Assembly: GCA_030603385.1 (NCBI GenBank)
Contig: JAUVXW010000001.1
Coordinates: forward strand, 62,001 to 126,000
Source of the DNA: Promethearchaeota archaeon
Lineage (GTDB): Archaea > Asgardarchaeota > Lokiarchaeia > Sigyniarchaeales > SOKP01
Direction of reading: 5' to 3'
DNA: 64,000 nucleotides
In this document: in pieces, positions 35,536-45,317 of the stretch
Layout of the letters: each line of letters begins with the position of its first letter
How positions within the stretch are numbered: the first letter of the stretch is position 1
The notes under the pieces: generated by a model
The model's input: only the letters and a program-made list of their open reading frames with translations
What the model was told of the DNA's origin: nothing
Database searches by the model: none
Made by a program: the position numbers and the translations under genes

Positions 35536-36963
35536 TTAATCAAAGTTAGGTCTTTTATCTTGCCAAGGAGCTAGTTCTTCAAATGCTTTTGAAACTTGTA
35601 AAATTAACAATTCCTGAAATCTTTTACCAACGATTTGCAATCCTATCGGTAGGTTGGCATTTGTCCATCCACAGGGAATAGTAGCAGCAGGATGTCCTGT
35701 AAAGTTAAATGGAAATGTAAATGCTTGCCACGCTGTGGGAGATACATTAATTCCATTTATTTGTGAAGGATAAGCATCTCCTGATTCAAAAGCTGGAACT
35801 GCTGTTGATGGAGTAAGAAGTATATCATAGTTTTTAAAAGTTTCGAATATCACTTGATAAAACTGACTACGAGTTCTCATAGCGTCTGGTAAACTAGAAG
35901 CAGGAAATCGTAATCCCGCTTTGACCCATGTTACTAAATTTGGATCTAGTTTATCTTTCCATTCTTCCAAATAAGGTTTTAATTCATGTCCAAACATTAT
36001 TAACCACATTGTACTAAAAGCCATTGAAGGATCCAACTCTTTAAATTTTGCTTCTTCTACTTCCCATCCAAATGATTCAAATTTATGGACTGAATTAATT
36101 ACTGCTTTTTCAACCTCTTTATCAACAATCTTTGCAAAGCCTAAATTTAAACTATAACCAATCTTTAATTTATCTGGTTTTTCATTTATATGGTCAGTGT
36201 ATTTTATATGATCTTCCGGTAATGAATGTCTATCCCCCTCAAATGGCCCCTTCATAGCATCTAGCATTAGTGCTGCATCGGAAACATATCTTACAATAGG
36301 GCCAACAACAGATAAGGTTTGACCACTATGGAAAGTTATTGGATAAATTGGAACCCTTCCAAAGCTGGGTTTAAGACCATAAACTCCGCAAAAACATGCA
36401 GGATGTCGAATAGAACCTCCTCCATCTGAGCCTTGAGCTAAAGGCCCCATTCCACAAACAACTGAAGCCGCAGCACCTCCACTAGATCCTCCAGACGTTT
36501 TCTCAAGATCCCATGGATTTGGTGTAACTCCAAAAATGAGATTATCAGTAACTCCTTTAAAACCGAATTCAGGCGTATTTGTTTTCCCTAAAATTACACA
36601 ACCCGCATCTTTTAAACGTGTTACAGCAATCGCATCTTCTTCAGGAATGTGATGTTCATAAATTTTTGAACCATAAGTGGTCCTCACCCCTTTGACTGAC
36701 AATAAATCTTTAATAGAAGTTGGGATCCCATTTAGAAGAGGTATTTTTTCCTTTCTCTTTACTCTTTCATCTGCTTTTTTTGCCATTTCCCGTGCTAAAT
36801 CGAAAGTTGGGGTACAATATGCGTTAATTATTGGATTAATCTTTTCAATCCTTTCAATAATTATTTCAGTTATTTCCTGCGAGGTTAATTCTTGATTATC
36901 TATTTTTTCTTTCATTTCCCAAGCGGGCATAAAGCATATGTCGTCTTTATTCATTTTTTTCAC
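35536..36963 (-). CDS. amidase (amidase-signature family)
   Basis: A 475-residue amidase-signature enzyme with a complete Ser-cisSer-Lys triad: Lys in GIPTSIKDLLSVKG, cis-Ser in TSGGSSGGAAASV and nucleophile Ser in GSDGGGSIRHPA. The C-terminal TIPCGWTNANLPIGLQIVGK is typical. The family hydrolyses C-N bonds and includes GatA and fatty-amide hydrolases. The lack of neighbouring gatB/gatC argues against a tRNA amidotransferase. It is 36 nt downstream of a closely related paralogue. Confidence 0.92.
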   Translation of the reverse strand: MKKMNKDDICFMPAWEMKEKIDNQELTSQEITEIIIERIEKINPIINAYCTPTFDLAREMAKKADERVKRKEKIPLLNGIPTSIKDLLSVKGVRTTYGSKIYEHHIPEEDAIAVTRLKDAGCVILGKTNTPEFGFKGVTDNLIFGVTPNPWDLEKTSGGSSGGAAASVVCGMGPLAQGSDGGGSIRHPACFCGVYGLKPSFGRVPIYPITFHSGQTLSVVGPIVRYVSDAALMLDAMKGPFEGDRHSLPEDHIKYTDHINEKPDKLKIGYSLNLGFAKIVDKEVEKAVINSVHKFESFGWEVEEAKFKELDPSMAFSTMWLIMFGHELKPYLEEWKDKLDPNLVTWVKAGLRFPASSLPDAMRTRSQFYQVIFETFKNYDILLTPSTAVPAFESGDAYPSQINGINVSPTAWQAFTFPFNFTGHPAATIPCGWTNANLPIGLQIVGKRFQELLILQVSKAFEELAPWQDKRPNFD

Positions 36964-36999
36964 TTTTATGTTTTTAGTATAAATTGAACTATATTAAAA

Positions 37000-38469
37000 T
37001 TAAATTAATTTTGGTTTTTTATCTTGCCATGGAGCAATCTCTTCAAATGCCTGTGAAACTTGTAGAACAGTAACCTCATCGAATCTCTTTCCAATAATTT
37101 GCATCCCAATAGGTAATCCATCACTAGACCAACCACAGGGAATTGAAGCTGCGGGGTGACCAGTCATATTGAAGGGATGAGTATAGGGTGACCAAGCTCC
37201 CGCGGAAACCTTTTTGCCATCAATTTTACTAGGAGAGGATACACCTAATTCAAAAGCAGGGCATGCCATTGTTGGGGTAATTAAAATGTCATAATCTTTA
37301 AAATGTTTACACACATTATCATAAATAACTTCTCTTTGTATTTCAGCGGTATAGATATTTTCTGGGGTAAGTTGAAACCCAAATTGAGCCAGTTGAACTA
37401 ATCCTTGGTCTAAAATATCCCCATATTGCTCAACTATCGGTTTTAGAAAATATCCAATTCCATATGCCCAAATAATATTCCAAGTCAAACCATAATTTTC
37501 CACACTCACTTTACCTCTGAGTGTTTTTCCGGGTGATAATAAATTAATATTGCTTTTTTCAACTGACCAATTTAATTCTTCAAATTTTTTAACAGCATTT
37601 AGTACTGATTTCTCGACTTCAGAATGAATAATTTCTAGATTTCCTAAATCTATTGCATATCCTATCTTCAGTTTTTTAGGAGTTTCTTCTAATGCATCAT
37701 AGAAGCTATAGTTTGGTTTTGGTAAGGAATATCTGTCTATATCATCAGCTCCAACTAAAGCATCTAACATTAATGCAGCATCTTTTACATATCTAACTAG
37801 TGGTCCCTTTTGAACGTATGTACCCATAATACCCTCTAATTTCACAGATGTTTGTGGAATCCGTCCGAATGTTGGTTTAATACCATATAATCCACAAAAA
37901 CTACTTGGAATACGGATAGAGCCTCCCCCATCTGAACCTTGAGTTAAAGGACTTAATCCAGAAGCAGTTGCTGCTGCTCCTCCGCCAGTAGACCCTCCAG
38001 CAGTCCTTTCTAAATGCCATGGATTTTTGGTTTCACCAAAAATTAAATTATCCGTGTTTCCTTTATACCCAAAGGCAGGCATGTTTGTTTTACCTAATAT
38101 AACTACACCGGCTTCTTTTAATCTTTTGACCGCTATATCATCGTTCGGTGAAATATAATTTTCAAACGCTTTACAGCCACACGTGGTTCTAATTCCTTTA
38201 ACATCAACATTATCTTTGATAGATGTTGGTATACCATGTAATAGTCCTAATTTTTCACCCTTTTTAACAGCAGCATCAGCTTTTTTTGCCAAACCTCTAG
38301 CTAATTCAAAAGTAGGTGTACAATATGCATTAATTATTGGATTTATTTTTTCTATTCTTTCAATTATTATTTCAGTTATTTCTTCTGATGTTAATTCTTG
38401 AGTGACAATTTTTTGTTTCATTTCCCATGCGGGCATGAAATAAATTTCTTCTTTATTCATTTTTATCAA
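37000..38469 (-). CDS. amidase (amidase-signature family), paralogue
   Basis: A 489-residue paralogue of the next gene, with the same N-terminal PAWEMKQKI and a complete triad: Lys in GIPTSIKDNVDVKG, cis-Ser in AGGSTGGGAAATA and Ser in GSDGGGSIRIPS. The second Ser of the GGSSGG signature is Thr here, which does not remove the triad. The two genes form a tandem duplication with a common promoter side near 38470. Substrates are unknown. Confidence 0.92.
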   Translation of the reverse strand: MIKMNKEEIYFMPAWEMKQKIVTQELTSEEITEIIIERIEKINPIINAYCTPTFELARGLAKKADAAVKKGEKLGLLHGIPTSIKDNVDVKGIRTTCGCKAFENYISPNDDIAVKRLKEAGVVILGKTNMPAFGYKGNTDNLIFGETKNPWHLERTAGGSTGGGAAATASGLSPLTQGSDGGGSIRIPSSFCGLYGIKPTFGRIPQTSVKLEGIMGTYVQKGPLVRYVKDAALMLDALVGADDIDRYSLPKPNYSFYDALEETPKKLKIGYAIDLGNLEIIHSEVEKSVLNAVKKFEELNWSVEKSNINLLSPGKTLRGKVSVENYGLTWNIIWAYGIGYFLKPIVEQYGDILDQGLVQLAQFGFQLTPENIYTAEIQREVIYDNVCKHFKDYDILITPTMACPAFELGVSSPSKIDGKKVSAGAWSPYTHPFNMTGHPAASIPCGWSSDGLPIGMQIIGKRFDEVTVLQVSQAFEEIAPWQDKKPKLI

Positions 38470-38594
38470 AATCCTTTATAGATTCAATTGTTTTAATTAA
38501 TCTCTCTTTAATTCAGTAAATTTAAAATGATGAAATTATAATACAAATATTACTTTTCATTATTTATATAAATTCATAATGAATCTCGATTAAG

Positions 38595-38900
38595 ATGTGC
38601 GAATTTAAAATTATTAGAAAAAAGGATGGTTCTCAGATATTAGAAGATATTGTTATGTTATCCTATAACGAAAAAAATGAATTAATTTTAAAGGATGTTA
38701 TTGGAATGGGAGAAATACTAGAGTCAGCTCTTATTCTTAATGTAAATACTATGAATCAAAAATGTATAATTCTTGAGAATCCTTTAATTAAAGATTTTAT
38801 AAGTTTGATTAATAACTTAAGTGAAAGTAAATCAAGCAAATCTGAAATTGATGAAATTATCAATAAACTGGAAACTATAAAATCAGAGCTCAAATCGTAG
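38595..38900 (+). CDS. CooT-family nickel-binding protein (CODH accessory)
   Basis: About 100 residues. It begins MCEFKIIRK, the Met-Cys-Glu start typical of CooT proteins, followed by the strand-rich LEDIVMLSYNEKNELILKDV and VIGMGEILESALILNVN. CooT dimers bind nickel through the N-terminal Cys and are linked to carbon monoxide dehydrogenase maturation. The ~35-residue C-terminal helix (LSESKSSKSEIDEIINKLET) is an extension beyond the usual ~65-residue core. Its nearness to cdhBC supports the role. Confidence 0.75.
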   Translation: MCEFKIIRKKDGSQILEDIVMLSYNEKNELILKDVIGMGEILESALILNVNTMNQKCIILENPLIKDFISLINNLSESKSSKSEIDEIINKLETIKSELKS

Positions 38901-38915
38901 ATAAATTATTTGGAC

Positions 38916-39197
38916 TTATTTTTTTGGCGGAAAAATTTCAATTTCTATTGAAGAAACATTGTTACTCGTGCCGTCAGTATTTGTAATTGATTCCGTATCA
39001 ATCAAAATTTCACCATATGTGGCTCCTTTAACAAATTTGTTTATTAGGATCTCTGCAACATCCACTGCTCGTGAGATAGATCGCCCTCGAGCGAGTAGTC
39101 TTACGGGTTGTTCATTTAAAACAATCATATCAGCCATAACATAGTTTAATGATTTCTTTCTCCCAATAAAAACTTTTGCATCATCATTTTTAGCCAA
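38916..39197 (-). CDS. albA: Alba chromatin/nucleic-acid-binding protein
   Basis: A 93-residue Alba protein: VFIGRKKSLNYVMADMIVLN, with the lysines that touch DNA, ARGRSISRAVDVAEILINKF, and a C-terminal VSSIEIEIFPPKK. Alba dimers coat archaeal DNA and RNA. The start is TTG with AAAGGTGGT six bases upstream. It is convergent with the CooT-like gene (ends 15 nt apart). Confidence 0.93.
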   Translation of the reverse strand: MAKNDDAKVFIGRKKSLNYVMADMIVLNEQPVRLLARGRSISRAVDVAEILINKFVKGATYGEILIDTESITNTDGTSNNVSSIEIEIFPPKK

Positions 39198-39552
39198 TTA
39201 ATACCACCTTTACAATGTTTACGTTAGGAACTACTTTATTATACTTGTGTTACTTAAGTGCTCCTTAATTATGTTTAGCTTTTGGCAAATTATCAATATG
39301 TAGTTATGTTTATTAGCTTTAGTTAGATTTTAAAAATTATCAATTTCTGAATTTTCATAGAATTTTTTTTATACTTCTTTGATATATTGATCTTTATCTT
39401 CATAGTTATACCATATTAAAATCTAAATAATATAATGGTAAAACTCCAATTAATTTTCAATTAATAAAAAATAATAATAGATTGTTTCAATTTTATTGAA
39501 TTATAAAATAATAATAATGATAAAAACCAATAAATTCTCTAACTAGAATTAA
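39198..39552. other. divergent promoter region (albA / methylase)
   Basis: A 355-bp very AT-rich spacer with several TATA-like runs. No ORF, RNA or repeat array is seen. It probably holds the promoters for albA on the left and the DNA methylase on the right. Confidence 0.35.
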
Positions 39553-41637
39553 ATGCCCGTAAATATTACTGATTTTTTGAACAAGAAATCCGATGGATTA
39601 AAGAAAAGAGATTTAGTAAAATCTCCGAATTTAAAAACAATCTTCAACGTTATAAATCAACATTTATATGGAAAACTAAAGTATACTGATACAGACACTA
39701 GAGCACGTTCGAAACAAATCATAAATCTTTTACTATGTAAGTTAGTCGATGAGGTTTCTAAAAAACCTGAAGAAGAGATGGAATTTTGCATTAAAAACAG
39801 TGAATCTCCAGAAAATCTATATTACAGAATCCAAAAATTTTTCGATGAGAATGTTCGGGCAAAATACAAAGAAGTTCTTGACCAAAATGAACAAATTAAG
39901 CTGACTGAAGAACTAGTTTATTTAATTGTAAGTGAAATTCAACATATCTCTCTACTTCGATCTTCTAAAGATATATTCAGTGATGCTTTTGAAATTTTTG
40001 TTAGTAAAATTCTAAAGGATGAGGCAGGACAGTTTTTTACACCTCCAAATATAGTAAAATTTATGGTACATTACTTAGATCCAGAGCTTGAAACTAAAAT
40101 TTTGGATCCTGCTTGTGGACATGGAGGGTTCCTTCTTGAAAGTAAAGATCTTCTATGGAGTAAATGCGAATTGGAAAGTGATAAAATTGATGCTATTTCT
40201 AAGTTATATGGTATTGATAAAGACTTATTCTTAGCAAAAATAAGTAGATTATATTTGGATATCCTAAGTAATGGAATATCTAATATATTTTGTGAAGATT
40301 CGTTAGATCCTAAAAATTATAGAGCTCCAGCGAAGGAATTTATAAAGAATGATAATTTTGATTTTATTTTTACTAATCCCCCTTTTGGTGTTAAAATTCC
40401 TATTAACGATAGTAAAATCTTAATAAATTATCAATTAGGTCATACATGGAAAAATGTTAGTGGCAAATTGGAAATGCAAAATAAAGTAGTAAAGCAACAA
40501 CCTCCACAAGTTCTTTTTATTGAAAGATGTGTTCAGTTACTTAAAGACGGAGGAAAATTAGGAATTGTCTTACCAGAAGGAATATTTGGGAATCCTTCAG
40601 ATCGTTATATTTGGGAGTATCTAATTTCTAATGGCAAGATCTTAGGTATTATTTCATTGGATCAGAATACTTTTCAACCCTATACTTGTAATAAAACCAG
40701 TATCCTCTTTTTCCAGAAATTGAAAATGATTCCAAAAGATTATCTAATAGATTTCGCTATTGTAGAGAATGTAGGTCATGATAAGGATGGAAAGATTTTA
40801 TACAAACTTAATAGAGATGGGAGTAAGAAATTAGATTCTAATGGAGTAGCAATAGTAAATGATGACTTACGTGATCTACACTTAAGATTAAATGAGGCTG
40901 AACAATTTAATTATTTGAAAGAACAAAAAATCTTTAAAATCAGCTTCAGTCAAATAAAAAACCAAGTTTTTATTCCTCTTTATTATACTGGAGTGGAAAA
41001 AACCTTAAAGAAACTTGCTAATGATGAAAAGTTTGAACTTCTGTCAATTAGGGAATTAGCTGAAAAAAAGTTTATTTATACTAATAAAGGAGGCTACTTA
41101 CCGCGGGGAGATGAAATAGGTTCTCATCTTTATGGATTAGGTACTATCCCATTTATAAGGACTAGTGAAATTTCCAATTGGGAAATAAATTTGGATTCAT
41201 ATAAGAAAACTAGTGAAGAAGTATATGAACAGTATAAAGAAAAACAAAACATTGAACCAGGAAATATTCTATTAGTTAAAGATGGTGGTCCAAATCTAAT
41301 TGGTAAAACAGCTTATATATCTGAAATGGATGTGAAGATAATTATACAAAGTCATCTCTTTCAAATAAAATCCTTAGAGAATGATGAATGTATTGACTCT
41401 TATCTTCTCTTATATCTATTAAATCTTGATATAGTGCAAAAACAGATTCAAGCAATAACTTTTGTTCAAGGAACTATAGCCACTATAGGAAATCGAATTA
41501 TGGAAGTAATCTTACCCATCCCAAAGGAGATTTCTAAAAGGAAAGACATTTCAAAATCAATAAAACAAATTATTGATAAAAAGACAGAAATAAGAACAAA
41601 AATACAAAACCTATCTTTGGAATCGTTTAATATCTAA
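39553..41637 (+). CDS. N6-adenine DNA methylase fused to a specificity-like domain (type I-like)
   Basis: A 694-residue protein. Residues 1-150 resemble the helical HsdM N-terminal region. GQFFTPPNIVKFMVHYL is followed by the SAM motif DPACGHGGFL (~185-194) and the catalytic motif TNPPFG (~274-279). The C-terminal ~200 residues (ELLSIRELAEKKFIYTNKGG to the helix at IPKEISKRK) look like an HsdS target-recognition half: GTIPFIRTSEIS, PGNILLVKDGG, QGTIATIGNRIM. No HsdR or nuclease motif is in the gene or beside it, so it may be a solitary methylase. ATG at 39553. Confidence 0.82.
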   Translation: MPVNITDFLNKKSDGLKKRDLVKSPNLKTIFNVINQHLYGKLKYTDTDTRARSKQIINLLLCKLVDEVSKKPEEEMEFCIKNSESPENLYYRIQKFFDENVRAKYKEVLDQNEQIKLTEELVYLIVSEIQHISLLRSSKDIFSDAFEIFVSKILKDEAGQFFTPPNIVKFMVHYLDPELETKILDPACGHGGFLLESKDLLWSKCELESDKIDAISKLYGIDKDLFLAKISRLYLDILSNGISNIFCEDSLDPKNYRAPAKEFIKNDNFDFIFTNPPFGVKIPINDSKILINYQLGHTWKNVSGKLEMQNKVVKQQPPQVLFIERCVQLLKDGGKLGIVLPEGIFGNPSDRYIWEYLISNGKILGIISLDQNTFQPYTCNKTSILFFQKLKMIPKDYLIDFAIVENVGHDKDGKILYKLNRDGSKKLDSNGVAIVNDDLRDLHLRLNEAEQFNYLKEQKIFKISFSQIKNQVFIPLYYTGVEKTLKKLANDEKFELLSIRELAEKKFIYTNKGGYLPRGDEIGSHLYGLGTIPFIRTSEISNWEINLDSYKKTSEEVYEQYKEKQNIEPGNILLVKDGGPNLIGKTAYISEMDVKIIIQSHLFQIKSLENDECIDSYLLLYLLNLDIVQKQIQAITFVQGTIATIGNRIMEVILPIPKEISKRKDISKSIKQIIDKKTEIRTKIQNLSLESFNI

Positions 41638-41701
41638 TATTAGAAAAATATATACGATTTTATACAAATCACTTATCAAGAAGAAGATTGAAAAATTTTC
41701 T

Positions 41702-42118
41702 ATGAAATTATATGATGAAGTGGTACAGCTATGGAAGAAAGCAGGGATTAGCGTGGGATCTTCAGATTTAAAAGAAGAAATTGAGAAAATGCTGAAACGA
41801 AATCCTAATCTATTCTTAATTGGAAAAATAAAAGAAAAAATCATTGCTGTAGTGATGGGTGGATTTGATGGCAGAAGAGGGTATGTCCATCATCTTGCTG
41901 TAGATCCAATACATCAAAAAAAGGGATATGGAAAAATGATGATGCATGATCTAATTAACGATTTCCGCAGAATTGGAGTACATAAGATTCACTTATTTAT
42001 AGAAAAACAGAATCAAGCTGTTGTAGACTTTTATAATAATTTGGGATGGCAAATGAGAGATGATCTGATTATGATGAGTATTATACCTGATAAATCTATG
42101 TATAAAATGCGGATCTAA
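41702..42118 (+). CDS. GNAT acetyltransferase
   Basis: A 138-residue GNAT enzyme. GYVHHLAVDPIHQKKGYGKM is the acetyl-CoA-binding motif A (HHLAVxxxxQ/RxxGxG), and VVDFYNNLGWQMRDD is motif B. The frame is open upstream of the ATG but has no better start, and the protein may be slightly short at the N-terminus. The substrate could be a protein N-terminus or a small amine. It follows the methylase gene by 64 nt on the same strand. Confidence 0.88.
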   Translation: MKLYDEVVQLWKKAGISVGSSDLKEEIEKMLKRNPNLFLIGKIKEKIIAVVMGGFDGRRGYVHHLAVDPIHQKKGYGKMMMHDLINDFRRIGVHKIHLFIEKQNQAVVDFYNNLGWQMRDDLIMMSIIPDKSMYKMRI

Positions 42119-42231
42119 GATAAATTCATATCTTTAAAACTCTGATTTAAAGTACAGCTAATTTTAAAGTTTTAAATATTATTGAAATGAATACTATTTA
42201 CATAAATAATAAATTTTGAAATTGAAAGAAA

Positions 42232-44016
42232 ATGCAAGAGGAAGATATACGGTATTGGGATAAAAAATGGCCTGAAGTAGTACCAAAACATATCGATTAT
42301 GATGAAATACCTTTAGGAGAGTTTCTGAAAAGAGCAGCTAACAAATACCCTAATTCTGATGTGATATTCTTTGAGGGTTTTAGAATGACATACAAGGAGT
42401 TAGATGCTCTCGTTGATCAATTTGCTACTGGACTTGCAAAATTGGGAATTAAAAAGGGTAACACTGTGGCAATTGATTTACCTAATGTCCCTCAATATGT
42501 AATTGCTCATTGGGCAATTCTTAGAATTGGAGCTGTTTCTAATCCAATCCTTCCTGTTAATCGTTATGTGGAAATTGTCCACCAGGTAAATGATTCAAAG
42601 GCTAATACTTTGATTATTCTAGATTATTTGTTTGAAGAATATCTTCTTGGGAGGGATCTTACAAAAATGCCTTCACTAAAAAGCATAATCTTAACTGCTA
42701 CTGCAGAGTATTTACCTAAAATTAAAGCTAAGTTGGGGGTAGCTCTCGGGAAAGTTCCAAGAATGAAAAATTGGCCTGATAAAATAGGAGAGATTACTTT
42801 CCATGGGTTTCAAGATATATTACAAAAAGGGTTACCGATTAATGTCCCTAAAGTAGATATTGATGTTAAAAAAGAACCTGCTATTTTGATATATACTGGG
42901 GGAACAACAGGAGTTCCCAAAGGTGTTATGACATCTCATTATAATATGATTGTAAACACAGAACAAATCGTCACATGGGCGACTACACAATTACCAGAAA
43001 TGGCAGAAGTGAAAGGAAAAGGAGGAATGTTATTAGTCGTACCACTTGCTCATTCATTTGGTAATATAGGTATGACAGTTTCCATATTTGAAGGGTGGAA
43101 ACTAATTTTACTGCCACGACCTCCAGAAAAAATATCAAAGATATTAAATGTTATTATGAAAGAAAAAGCTACATACATGCCCGCAGTTCCTACACTTTTT
43201 ATAAAAATTAATCAAGATCCTGATTCATCCAAATATAAAGGTAAACTTACTTCACTCTATGCTTGTGTTAGCGGTGCTTCAGCATTACCGTTAGAAGTAA
43301 AAAATACTTTTGAAGAACTCACCAGTGCAGTTATTGTTGAAGGCTATGGAATGTCAGAATGTTCACCTATCTTAACCATAAATCCATTTATAAAATCCCT
43401 TCAAAAAATAGATACTGTTGGATTCCCGTTATCAGATACCTTAATAAAAATCGTGGATGCTGAAGAAGGAACAAGTTTAAAACCACAATGTCCTAATGAT
43501 AACTGTGAGAATTGTGGTGCAGATGAGCAACAATATATCGGAGAAATATGTGGAACAGGACCACAAGTCATGTTGGGGTATCTAGGAAGGAAAGAGGTTA
43601 GTGAACATGCTCTAAGAAAAGACTCTCAAGGTAAGATTTGGTATTACACTGCGGATATTGGCTGTATCGATAATGAAGGATACCTTCATATAAAGGATCG
43701 TAAGAGAGATATGATAAAAAGAAAGGGTCATGCTGTTTTCCCAAGAGAAGTAGAAGATTTAATTTACATGCATGAAGCTGTAAATGAAGTTGGAGTAATT
43801 GGTGTTCCCGATCCAGAATCGGGTCAAGAAATAAAGGCATATATTTCTTTAAAACCTGATTATCAAGGAAAAGTTTCTAAAGAAGAACTCATGGAGTGGT
43901 GTCAAACAAATATAAGCCCATTTAAATATCCAAGAATAATCGAAGTTGTTCCTGAGTTACCTAAATCCGTGATTGGTAAGATTCTTAGGCGAGAATTACG
44001 AAAAGAAGGTGAATAA
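42232..44016 (+). CDS. long-chain acyl-CoA synthetase (AMP-forming)
   Basis: A 594-residue ANL-family ligase. The ATP loop YTGGTTGVPKGVM (~222), VEGYGMSECSP (~370), YTADIG and the C-terminal IKRKGHAVFPREVED and GKILRREL (catalytic Lys) are present. It activates fatty or aromatic acids to CoA thioesters and would feed the acyl-CoA enzymes in this window. Unusual: between the A5 region and the hinge is a cysteine-rich insert CPNDNCENCGADEQ (~424-437), which looks like a small zinc knuckle. Confidence 0.92.
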   Translation: MQEEDIRYWDKKWPEVVPKHIDYDEIPLGEFLKRAANKYPNSDVIFFEGFRMTYKELDALVDQFATGLAKLGIKKGNTVAIDLPNVPQYVIAHWAILRIGAVSNPILPVNRYVEIVHQVNDSKANTLIILDYLFEEYLLGRDLTKMPSLKSIILTATAEYLPKIKAKLGVALGKVPRMKNWPDKIGEITFHGFQDILQKGLPINVPKVDIDVKKEPAILIYTGGTTGVPKGVMTSHYNMIVNTEQIVTWATTQLPEMAEVKGKGGMLLVVPLAHSFGNIGMTVSIFEGWKLILLPRPPEKISKILNVIMKEKATYMPAVPTLFIKINQDPDSSKYKGKLTSLYACVSGASALPLEVKNTFEELTSAVIVEGYGMSECSPILTINPFIKSLQKIDTVGFPLSDTLIKIVDAEEGTSLKPQCPNDNCENCGADEQQYIGEICGTGPQVMLGYLGRKEVSEHALRKDSQGKIWYYTADIGCIDNEGYLHIKDRKRDMIKRKGHAVFPREVEDLIYMHEAVNEVGVIGVPDPESGQEIKAYISLKPDYQGKVSKEELMEWCQTNISPFKYPRIIEVVPELPKSVIGKILRRELRKEGE

Positions 44017-44089
44017 CGCTTTTTTTATATCTATTTTTTTTTAATTTTAAATCAGAATTAAATAAGGAACCAATAAGAAACAAGAAATT

Positions 44090-45118
44090 TTAAGAGATAG
44101 TAGAACTTTTGTTTTTAAGAATTTTTTCTGCCTTTTTAGCAAACCCAATTACAATTTCATCAACATCTAAAACTGAATCTATTAGACCACATGATTGTCC
44201 TACTGGTACTGCCCCATTATCCACATCGCCCTTAGTATAGACAATCTCATATTTATGGAAATCATCCATAAGATTCTCAATGTTGTTGAATAAACTCTTT
44301 TCATATGTAATTTTTTCTTCTTTCGTCATAACTCTACCATGTTCTAAGCAAAATCTATTTTTGATTAATCTTATTGGACCAAAGCCTCCTGTAGTTAGCA
44401 TAGTATCATTATCTGTAGCTGGAGGAATTAATGCCTTATAATTGGGATGGAATTCACTCTCCTTTGATGCTATGAATCTGGTTCCCATGACAACAGCATC
44501 AGCGCCCATGACTAGTGCTGCTGCTATTCCTTCTGGTGTTGCTATTCCACCACAAGCGACGGTTAGCATGTCAGGATATTTTTGGGTTATTTCTTGTACT
44601 AAAACTAAAGTAGTGATACCCTCATAACTCTGGTGCCCTCCGCCTTCAGTGCCAGTAGCGACAATACCATTACATCCAGATTCAACCACTTTATCTGCAA
44701 GCCATAAAGCTGGCGCTACATGAAAATGGTACATTTCGGGACATGTTTTTTGCCACAATTTAGCTGCTACTCTCGGACCTCCAGCACTCGTCAAACCATA
44801 AATCATCTGTTCTCTAATTTTTGGATTTTCCTTACGCCATTGCCCTACTTTTCTTAATAAAATCCTATGATCTGTTTGCATTCGTGCAACTCGAATATTA
44901 AATCCAAATGGTTTATCAGTAGCTTCTATAACTGTATCAATCTGATCTTTAAAATCTAAAATTGAGTTTTTTCCTTGTAAAGTAGCATGACTTATTACCC
45001 CTAATCCACCTGCTTCTGATACAGCAATGGCTAACTGAGTTGTATAAAAGGGTCCCATTGGTGCACTAATTATAGGATATTTTATCCCAAATTTTTCAGT
45101 AATTCTTGTTTTTATCAT
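44090..45118 (-). CDS. nitronate monooxygenase / FabK-like FMN enzyme
   Basis: A 342-residue TIM-barrel flavoprotein. KYPIISAPMGPFYTTQLAIA, SEAGGLGVISHA, GIVATGTEGGGHQSYEG and the phosphate-binding CGGIATPEGIAAALVMGAD with VVMGTRFIAS are typical of the 2-nitropropane dioxygenase/FabK family. Such enzymes oxidise nitronates or reduce enoyl thioesters with FMN. The extra C-terminal region and acyl-CoA neighbours leave an enoyl-thioester role open. Confidence 0.88.
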   Translation of the reverse strand: MIKTRITEKFGIKYPIISAPMGPFYTTQLAIAVSEAGGLGVISHATLQGKNSILDFKDQIDTVIEATDKPFGFNIRVARMQTDHRILLRKVGQWRKENPKIREQMIYGLTSAGGPRVAAKLWQKTCPEMYHFHVAPALWLADKVVESGCNGIVATGTEGGGHQSYEGITTLVLVQEITQKYPDMLTVACGGIATPEGIAAALVMGADAVVMGTRFIASKESEFHPNYKALIPPATDNDTMLTTGGFGPIRLIKNRFCLEHGRVMTKEEKITYEKSLFNNIENLMDDFHKYEIVYTKGDVDNGAVPVGQSCGLIDSVLDVDEIVIGFAKKAEKILKNKSSTIS

Positions 45119-45317
45119 TATTTATCCCTTTTTATTCAGTTTTCCCCTTATTCACCTTATTTATATTTTAATCATCAATTTTAAAAAGGTTTACTTTTGT
45201 ATTTATAAATCTTAAACTAATCAATTCTTAAAAATGAATTTCTATTGATGTAATCAAATAATATTTTGCTTTAGGGTTGATAGAAAATTAAGAAAAAATA
45301 GAAAGGAAATAAAATGA

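Noticed and set aside
35536-38469. Amidases as GatA subunits of the tRNA amidotransferase
   Set aside because: There are two tandem copies and no gatB, gatC, gatD or gatE nearby; general amidase is the safer call.
39553-42118. A complete type I restriction-modification operon
   Set aside because: No HsdR helicase/nuclease is visible; the next genes are a GNAT and an acyl-CoA synthetase.
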